From: Tretioscincus oriximinensis | Lineage: Eukaryota; Chordata; Lepidosauria; Squamata; Gymnophthalmidae | Reading direction: 5' to 3' | Length of the DNA: 64,000 nt | Assembly: GCA_022410635.1 (NCBI GenBank) | Contig: JAJVDF010000498.1 | Span: 278,904-342,903, forward strand | Shown here: piece by piece, positions 57,411-64,000 of the stretch | Position numbering within the stretch: position 1 is the stretch's first letter | Layout: each line of letters starts with the position of its first letter | Made by a program: the position numbers and the translations under genes | The notes under the pieces: model-generated | Database searches by the model: none | Told to the model about the DNA's origin: nothing | What the model saw: only the letters and a program-made list of their open reading frames with translations

Positions 57411-58445
57411 CAAGTCTTTATTTGGATGTTAGAAAATGTCCAATGCTGAAATATTTGTGTCTTCATGAGTCCACATCCAAAGCACAGTATATCATGTGAA
57501 GTGATTGGGCCTAGAACGTAGTATCTATAACACAGGCTAGGGTACTGATACAATTTAATATACACTGTTTTCTAATTTTTCATGCAGACAGTATTTTTAC
57601 ATTCATATATGTTTCTCTCTTATCAGGTTAGCAAACCTAAACTAAACTCATAAAACAGATTTTTTTTTGTTTCGTAATTGTCATAACTTCTCTGGGGTTG
57701 CGGAATGTTCGTGGCAATTTTTTAATTACAACAATCCCATGCTTGTCTGCCAGATGGTAAAATTCCAGTACTTGAAAGGTCCAATAAGTCAACTTGATAT
57801 TTCAGAGATCTATGAATATTTAAACAAGACCGTCAAAAGCTAGTGTGCAAGTGATGGCAATTCAATTTCAGCCTGTGCTATCCTGACATGAATATGATTT
57901 CTTAATCTGATTCTTAATCTCTGTTTCTTAATCTGATTCTTAAGAAGTAACTAAACTGATGATATAATGATGTTGAAGAAAGAGGTCTAGTAGCCTTTAA
58001 GGAAACTCATTCCTCATCTTTAAGAGCATCCTTATCTTTAAAAGCATCAGTATCCCATTTGGTGACAAAGTATTGTTTGTTCAGTTGTAGACATGATTTG
58101 CAGTAGCAAGAGGTATATGTCAAACCTCCATCATATTATATTTTCTCTAGGTTTTAATATTGCCCAGCTTGCTTAAAACAGATGTTTGCTGCTATAGCTA
58201 ATCTGGATAAAGCAAATGAAGACTTACTAATGCAGACTTAGCATTGTAAGGGAATGAAAAGTTTTTATCTCTGAGATGAGGGTGGATTAGGTTATTTATT
58301 ACTTTACCAAAATGGAGTGTGGTTTTTTTTAAAGGGAAAACAGTAATATCAAAGCTGGTGATATAAGTCCAGTTTAAAACATATTTCTTTTAATCTGTTC
58401 AAATCACATGGATCTCTCAGAACCTCAGATCATTGTATTCCTTAT
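57411..58445. other. AT-rich DNA, nothing recognised
   Basis: No recognisable element or gene. Confidence 0.4.
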
Positions 58446-58706
58446 ATATTTATTTATTATTTATTTGTACTTGTATCCCGCCCTATACCTGAAGGTCTTA
58501 GGGCGGCCAACCATAGGGCGGTGCCCATAGCTTTTGTTGCTTTCTCCACAACAGACACCCTGTGGAGTAGGTAGGGCTGAGAGAGTTCAAAGAACTGTGA
58601 CTGGCCCAAGGTCACCCAGCTGGCTTTTGTGGAGGAGTGGGGAATCGAACTGGGAGGCTACCAGGTACGAGTCCAACACTCAACCACTGCACCAAACTGG
58701 CATGGC
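58446..58706 (-). mobile_element. CORE-SINE/MIR-like element, full length
   Basis: On the minus strand: tRNA head TTTGGTGCAGTGGTTGAGTG, B box AGTTCGATTCCCC, and the CORE block CAGCTGGGTGACCTTGGGCC followed by AGTCACAGTTC. The L2-type tail is GGCCGCCCTAAGACCTTCAG, then GGCGGGATACAAGTAC and AAATAAATAA. The CORE segment is the shared hallmark of MIR-like SINEs of vertebrates. Confidence 0.9.
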
Positions 58707-58840
58707 ACATTGTAGTAGGAATTCACACAGAGGTGTGATCATGGCATAACACAGTTTCTTTCTTGTCCACAGATACAACTTTTCATATAAAGAATGCTTG
58801 GGATATTTTAATTATTGCTAAGCACATCTTCATACCAGCC

Positions 58841-59106
58841 AGAGTAATTTTAAGACAGGATTAGACAAGTTCATGGAAGCCAAGGGTATAAATAGCTACT
58901 AGGATGGATGCCTTGATATGGCTTCTGAGATGGACCTACTGGCAGAATTCATAAAATAACATTTGCAGGGAGTCAAGAACAAGCAAAATTTTTGCCTTCT
59001 TCTATTTGAGACTGCCCAGGTGCAATTGGTGGGCCACTGTGAGAGACAGAATGCTGGACTAGATGGTCTCTAGCCTGATTTAGCAGGGCTCTCCTTATGT
59101 TCTTAA
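58841..59106 (+). mobile_element. CR1-clade (L3-like) LINE, 3' end
   Basis: TTTTAAGACAGGATTAGACA, then AGGATGGATGCCTTG, GACTGCCCAGGTGCAATTGG, GAATGCTGGACTAGATGG and CTCTCCTTATGTTCTTA. Same terminus as 26878-27455. Confidence 0.85.
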
Positions 59107-59862
59107 TATTTAATAGATGTGGGAGGATTATATTTATATGAATCTAATACAGATTCCTGTTATTAAGGCTATAGCCTGAGATATGATGGTCTGAATTTTC
59201 ACTGGTGCTATACACCTTAACTTGAAATTTATTGATTAGTTTATGTTTCTCTGTACTTTTTATTATTTTTATTTGAATACTATTGACCAGCAGATATTTA
59301 ATGGCCAGAAAGAGAAAGTCTGAAGTGTCACCATTCAGAAAGCATTTTATTTGAGACAATTAATGGTAATGATACTGCTGTTAGCAGTATAAAATCTTTG
59401 ATTGCTTATTTGTATACATCTCTTCTCACTGGCCATAGTACGTTTCAAATTACAAAATCAGTGAATCACTTTATGTCCGTTCAGCATTATAAAATTCCCA
59501 CTCCAAGGTGCTTATGTTTTAACAAAGCCCATAAGATCAGAACTAATATTTTCATTAGGCAACAAAATCAGAAAATGATAATGCTGTTTAAAACACATAC
59601 GTTATTATTGAATTGTTAATTAGCAATTGTTGATAGATCACACAGACTAGTTGAAAGACTGTAGATAACCTCCAGCTTGTGTAATAGCTTTGCTTCTAAG
59701 GGGTATAAAGGATCATTAATTTATCCACTCATGTGGTTGAGGAAGACACATCCCATTACTCATGTTTTTGGCCAAAGAAGACACTTTTCTTTGCTACCAG
59801 CNTCTGCAATGTTTTTAATTGATTCAAATTTCTATGCATTTGGATTTTTTATTGTTGTCTAA
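59107..59862. other. AT-rich DNA, nothing recognised
   Basis: No recognisable element or gene. Confidence 0.35.
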
Positions 59863-60224
59863 GGCTACGTGCACATGATGTTTTTCTACTTCATTCGGAG
59901 CGCAATCAGGATGTCTTGGGCACAAGTGCTAAGAGTTTTTTCAGTAGTCAACCCAAAANAAATGCCTTTTCTCCCAGAATAAACTATTGCTCAGATATTT
60001 GGGCATTGTTTGGGAGAACCTCTGTATTCTTGCAACTGTATGCATGTGCACAGATTAGATGCAAGATGATAAAGCAATCGATAACACAACAGTTGTTTCT
60101 ATTGGCTGTTGTGAGTAAAAAAATATATCTTGGGCTGGAATTATACATGTTTGGTGTGCACGGACACGTGGTTGCTATATTAAGGATTAAAGCATTGTTT
60201 TTAAATCATGGTGTTCACCTTGCC
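59863..60224. repeat. PIF/Harbinger-type MITE, copy 2
   Basis: Starts GGCTACGTGCACATGATG and ends GTGTTCACCTTGCC. It is flanked by TAA on both sides (59860-59862 and 60225-60227). It shares AATAAACTATTGCTCAGATA, ATTGGCTGTTGTGAGTA and TGTTTGGTGTGCACGGACA with copy 1 at 27590. Confidence 0.75.
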
Positions 60225-61820
60225 TAAATGTAAATAATAAAATAAGTCATTAGACTTGCCCACAATCATAAAAGAGATTAAAGCAGTGATCACACCTAAC
60301 TTTTAACCCAATTCTGAGTGAGATAACCTAACTGCAAAGTGGTGAGCTGTTTTCTTTCAACATTCTCTTTCAGAAAACCCACTCTCATGTCCCTGACATG
60401 GTCTGGTTTATGTATTATGTATTGACTACTATAGTTGTTATTATTATATATTAATTATGTATTATATGATTTCTGTGCATTGGAGCAGAAGGAAAGAAAG
60501 TCAATAAGTCAGGGCCATATTTGGGCAAAATATAGCTACCGGTAATAGTAAGAAGATAATAATATTTTGTATTGGTTTTATTATTATAAAACCCAAAGTA
60601 GCTGAAGGAAGAGGGGGAATAAAATAAATAAATAAAATAAATAAATAAGCAAATAAATTACACCCCATCGGCAAAAATGCAGCCAAAATACAGGCCTGAA
60701 GTTATAGACGGGAAAAATGTTTGCAACCCAAAAGAATTTAGTTTTATGGTATCTCTTTCCTTTTTGAAAGTCATTTTTTAAAAAATAAAAATAGTAGTAA
60801 TTTTTTAAAAAAAAAATCCAAATAAGGTGGAATAAGTAAGTAATGTCCAGGTGCAGACTCTGAAAAACCTAAAGCTGTGATCCTATTTCAATTCCTCAAA
60901 GACTAGGTCCGGGATTTGTCTCAACATAGATATGCAAAGGATTGTGCTGTTTAGCACTTAGCAACATCCTGACAAACACATTTAATTTATGTTTACAAGC
61001 ATTTGCTGTTGTTACTGAGGAGGGAGTTATAAAGTTATAGCTCCGATTACAGTCAACCTAGAGTATGATTAACATGCAGGCATCCATTTGTTAATGATCG
61101 ATTGGCATATTCATCCCAGGGAAAATTGAATCAATGAAATAAACAATCTATAAGCTTAAGTTCTCCATGTATAATTGAAGACTGATTTATGTCTGGACTA
61201 GGTTCTGTGGGCAGTATTTAACAAAACTTAAATCAATATAAAGTCCTTCCATTTCTATAGCTTAAAGTTCAGCCATGACTTATTTAAATTACAATTACTA
61301 GGTGATTAACATACTATAAACTGAAAGACTATGATGATAAACGCTGACCAAAGTGAACAATACTAAAATATCCTGTGTTTATACTGGGAGAAGCATCACT
61401 TTTCTTTCTCTTGGTAAAGCAATAATTTTCTTGATGAGTCTTCAAAAAAAGAGAAATCATTTCTAAAGAGTGAATATGTGTAGTACTTGATTTTTACTTC
61501 TAACTTCTTTTTTTTCCTTAAGTGTACAAGCTTATTTCACTGACTTCTTAAAATAAACAAATAAAAGAAAATAATTGGGGATGAGCCACTAGATGTAGTG
61601 ATGTTGATGAAGTGCACATATGTTAATGGGCTGTAATGGCTGTTACAACTATGTGTCAGCTTTCTTTTCTCCAACTTTTTCTACTCTTCTTATTGATAAA
61701 AGGATTATCTCAGGTTTATGACCTACTTTTTCAAAGTCACTTTTGCCATGTCAGCTGAAGCAAATATTGATGCTCACTCAGAAATCCTGACCCTTTTTGA
61801 ACACTTCTATTTTATATTTT
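60225..61820. other. No gene; AAATA low-complexity run
   Basis: An (AAATA/AAAT)n run lies at 60617-60660, possibly an L2 tail. Otherwise unrecognised AT-rich DNA. Confidence 0.4.
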
Positions 61821-61909
61821 CTAGCAAGGGGTCTTGTAGTACCTTAGAGATTAACAATAAAAAATTGGTAGTGTGAACTTTTGTAGACTAAGTCTACTTC
61901 TTTTGATAC
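61821..61909 (-). mobile_element. Penelope-like/hammerhead-bearing repeat, copy 7
   Basis: The minus-orientation unit ends CAAGGGGTCTTGTAGTACCT. Its stem is GTAGACTTAGTCTAC with AAAA in place of GAAA. A single unit without an inverted partner. Confidence 0.6.
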
Positions 61910-61939
61910 AAGCAGTTTCTGTATTTGGGCAAGAATCTT

Positions 61940-62384
61940 GGTCTGCATTCATACAGCACTGACTTATTCTGGTTTATATTGAAATCTGGTTTAATGGTTT
62001 GCAGGTTTTAATTTGCCCCACTCAATATATTTACAGTATATTCTGAATTTTGTTGCACAGTCAGCTCCTGACAAATGAGATTTTCCTTACATATGAGACA
62101 TTCTTCAATCAGCATTTTTTTGTATTTTGCTTGTCAAGATGAAGTAAAATAATCCCTCCTGCCAAATGGATAGTTAGTTGTCAATTTCAGAATTTTTTAT
62201 CTTTTACCCTTATAATTTCAAAATTATCCACAGATCAGACCCTTTCCTCAATACCTTATACAGTGGTTTGACAGCTCCCTCCCTGATAAAACAGTGACCT
62301 TGTTAATTGGTTCTAAAACCTAGAATCTATGGATTTATATTACAACCCGCTGTGACAAATGCAACAGAAATTAGACTTGCAAGT
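61940..62384 (+). repeat. Harbinger-like family F, interrupted by L2
   Basis: GTCTGCATTCATACAGC near the start, TATTCTGAATTTTGTTGCAC (62039) and TGTGACAAATGCAACAGAAA (62350) match the family in order. It stops at TTAGACTTGCAAGT (62384), exactly where the L2 tail begins. The remaining 30 or so bases of the family end are expected beyond the L2, outside the window. Confidence 0.55.
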
Positions 62385-62566
62385 ATTTATTTTATTAATT
62401 TATTTATATTTTATTTTATTTATTTAAAGATTTTTACCCCGCCCTTCCCCCCGAAGGTGTCCAGGGCGGCTTACAAAAGTTAAAAATTCAGGTCATCATG
62501 ACCTTCACAACATTAAAACCATAAAAGAAACACAAGAATTTAAAATGTCGTCCTCTGATGGGGGAG

Positions 62567-63229
62567 CTAACCCGAAAAGGCCCGGGTGAAGAAACAGGTC
62601 TTTACCAGGCGCCGAAAAGATTGTAAAAATGGCGCCTGGCGTGCTTCCGGGGGGAGGCCGTTCCATAATATCGGGGCCACCACTGAGAAAGCTCTTCCCC
62701 GCGCCCCCGCCCCTCTTATCCTAGAGCAGGAGGGGACAACTAGAAGGCCCTCTCCTTCTGATCGCAGAGACCGGGCAGGACTATATGGGAAAAGGCGTTC
62801 CCTCAAGTATTCAGGACCCAAACCGTTTAGGGCTTTATACGTCAGTATAAGCACCTTGAATTGGGCTCGGTAGCGAATAGGTAGCCAGTGCAGTTCTTTG
62901 AGGACCTGCGTGATGGACGTCCGGCCAGACACACCCGACAGCAGACGAGCTGCTGCATTCTGCACTAGCTCCAGCCTCCGAACCGTCTTCAAGGGAAGCC
63001 CCACGTAGAGTGCATTGCAGTAGTCTAATCTGGAGGTTACCAGAGCATGAAGAACCGTGGCCAAAGACCCCCTGTCCAGGAACGGCCGCAACTGGCGGAC
63101 CAGTCGTAAGTAGGAAAATGCCGTTCTAGCTGTCGCTGCCACCTGACCTTCCAGTGACAGTGACGAGTCAAGAAGGACACCCAGATCACACACCTGTTCC
63201 TTCTGGGAGTCTATCAAGTTTCTGGACAT
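62567..63229 (-). pseudogene. L2 C-terminal region, frameshifted from the reverse transcriptase
   Basis: A 220-codon open stretch with VCDLGVLLDSSLSLEGQVAA, LVTSRLDYCNALYVGLPLKT, LVQNAAARLLSGVSGR, LKELHWLPIRYRAQFKVLIL, TYKALNGLGPEYLRERL and RAFSVVAPILWNGLPPEARQ. This is the domain that follows the polymerase in L2. It lies in a different frame from the reverse transcriptase upstream, and the shift falls at about 63200-63230. Otherwise it is free of stops. Confidence 0.88.
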
Positions 63230-64000
63230 GGGATCCCTTAACCAATAGCACTTCCGTCTTGTCAGGGTTCAGCCTCAATTTGTTAGATCCCATCCAGCCC
63301 TTGACCGCCTCCAGGCAGCGGTCCAGCACCGCCACCGCCTCACCTGATTCCGATGGCATGGNGAGATAGAGCTGGGTGTCATCAGCATATTGATGGCACC
63401 CCACTCCAAACCGCCTGATGACCTCACCCAGCGGCTTCATGTAGATGTTAAAGAGCATGGGAGACAGGATCGAACCCTGAGGCACTCCACACGAGAGCAC
63501 CCAGGGTGTTGATACGCAGTCCCCCNTTGCTATCTTCTGGAGTCGTCCCCGGAGGTAGGAAGAGAACCACTGCAGGACAGTACCTCCCAGTCCCAGCCCC
63601 CGAAGACGCTCCAGAAGGATACCATGGTCGATGGTATCAAAAGCCGCTGAGAGATCCAGGAGTATCAACAGGGACCCAGTGCCTCTGTCTCTCTCCTGGA
63701 GTAGGTCATCCATCAGGGCGACCAAGGCTGTCTCGGTGCCGAACCCCCCCCTGAAGCCGGATTGACAAGGATCTAGATAATCAGCTTCTTCCAAGNGAGC
63801 CTGCAGCTGGGCGGCCACCACCCTCTCCAAGACCTTGCCCAGGTATGGTATATTNGCCACCGGGCGGTAGTTATTTAGGACCTCCGGATCCAGGGAAGCC
63901 CTCTTGAGGAGGGGGCGAATCAGCGCCTCTTTCAAAGCCACCGGGACCTCCCCCTCCCGCAAGGAGGCGTTGACAATTCCCTGGATCCAACCGGCCAGAC
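63186..64000 (-). pseudogene. L2 reverse transcriptase, partial, catalytic motifs intact
   Basis: Open from the right edge. Counting residues from 63962: [20 protein letters not shown] at 10-29, YRPV at 32, LGKVLERVV at 41, LDLSAAFDT (motif A) at 102-110, GVPQGS (motif B) at 159-164, [11 protein letters not shown] at 170-180, YADDTQLYL (catalytic box) at 192-200 and LNPDKTEVLL at 231-240. The motifs needed for polymerase activity are present. The frame ends at 63186 because of the frameshift, so the polyprotein is broken. Three ambiguous bases give unknown residues. Confidence 0.9.

Larger units (their letters stand above)
62385..64000 (-). mobile_element. L2-clade LINE, relatively young, cut by window edge
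   Basis: The 3' end lies at 62385 ((AAAT)n, then GGCGGGGTAAAAATC on the minus strand). The coding region runs from about 62567 to the right edge with one visible frameshift. It is GC-rich compared with its flanks and contains only four ambiguous bases, so it has decayed far less than the copy at 19851. The endonuclease and 5' end lie outside. Confidence 0.92.

Overview
The window looks like intergenic or intronic DNA from a reptile, most likely a lepidosaur (lizard or gecko type). It is AT-rich and I see no intact host gene. Nearly everything recognisable is a transposable element. The mix is what points to a reptile: L2-clade LINEs, two kinds of CR1-clade LINE 3' ends, MIR-like CORE-SINEs and another tRNA-headed SINE that both end in an L2-like tail, many small palindromic DNA transposons, and inverted Penelope-like fragments. 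The species is an inference.

Layout. 0-10 kb: foldback elements, a GC-rich patch, a polypurine tract, L2 and CR1 tails, and the first copies of a family with a hammerhead-ribozyme-like core. 10-19 kb: CR1 tails, a decayed LINE C-terminus with a zinc-finger-like motif, Harbinger-like repeats, and a nested inverted-repeat element. 18.5-23.3 kb: a SINE joined to a headless SINE copy, then an almost full-length dead L2. 24.9-27.5 kb: a CR1 tail split by an LTR-like insertion, a second zinc-finger LINE remnant and another CR1 tail. 27.6-36.5 kb: a Harbinger-type MITE, a tetranucleotide array, L2 nested in CR1, a perfect 180-bp palindrome, a solo-LTR candidate, and a CR1 reverse transcriptase split by a mariner-type MITE. 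37-48 kb: Harbinger-like repeats, a SINE with a clean 13-bp target duplication, an L1-like remnant, and a CpG-rich block between direct repeats. 48-60 kb: a 352-bp foldback element, a hAT element inside a foldback MITE, SINEs, CR1 tails and a second Harbinger MITE. 61.8-64 kb: a Harbinger-like fragment interrupted by a fairly young L2 that runs off the right edge.

Nothing here works as a pathway. The value of the window is its record of nested insertions. The most interesting thread is a family with at least seven loci, mostly arranged as inverted pairs. It carries a CUGANGA / stem / GAAA arrangement like a hammerhead ribozyme, and its best copy has a perfect 12-bp target-site duplication. 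Both features fit Penelope-like retroelements.
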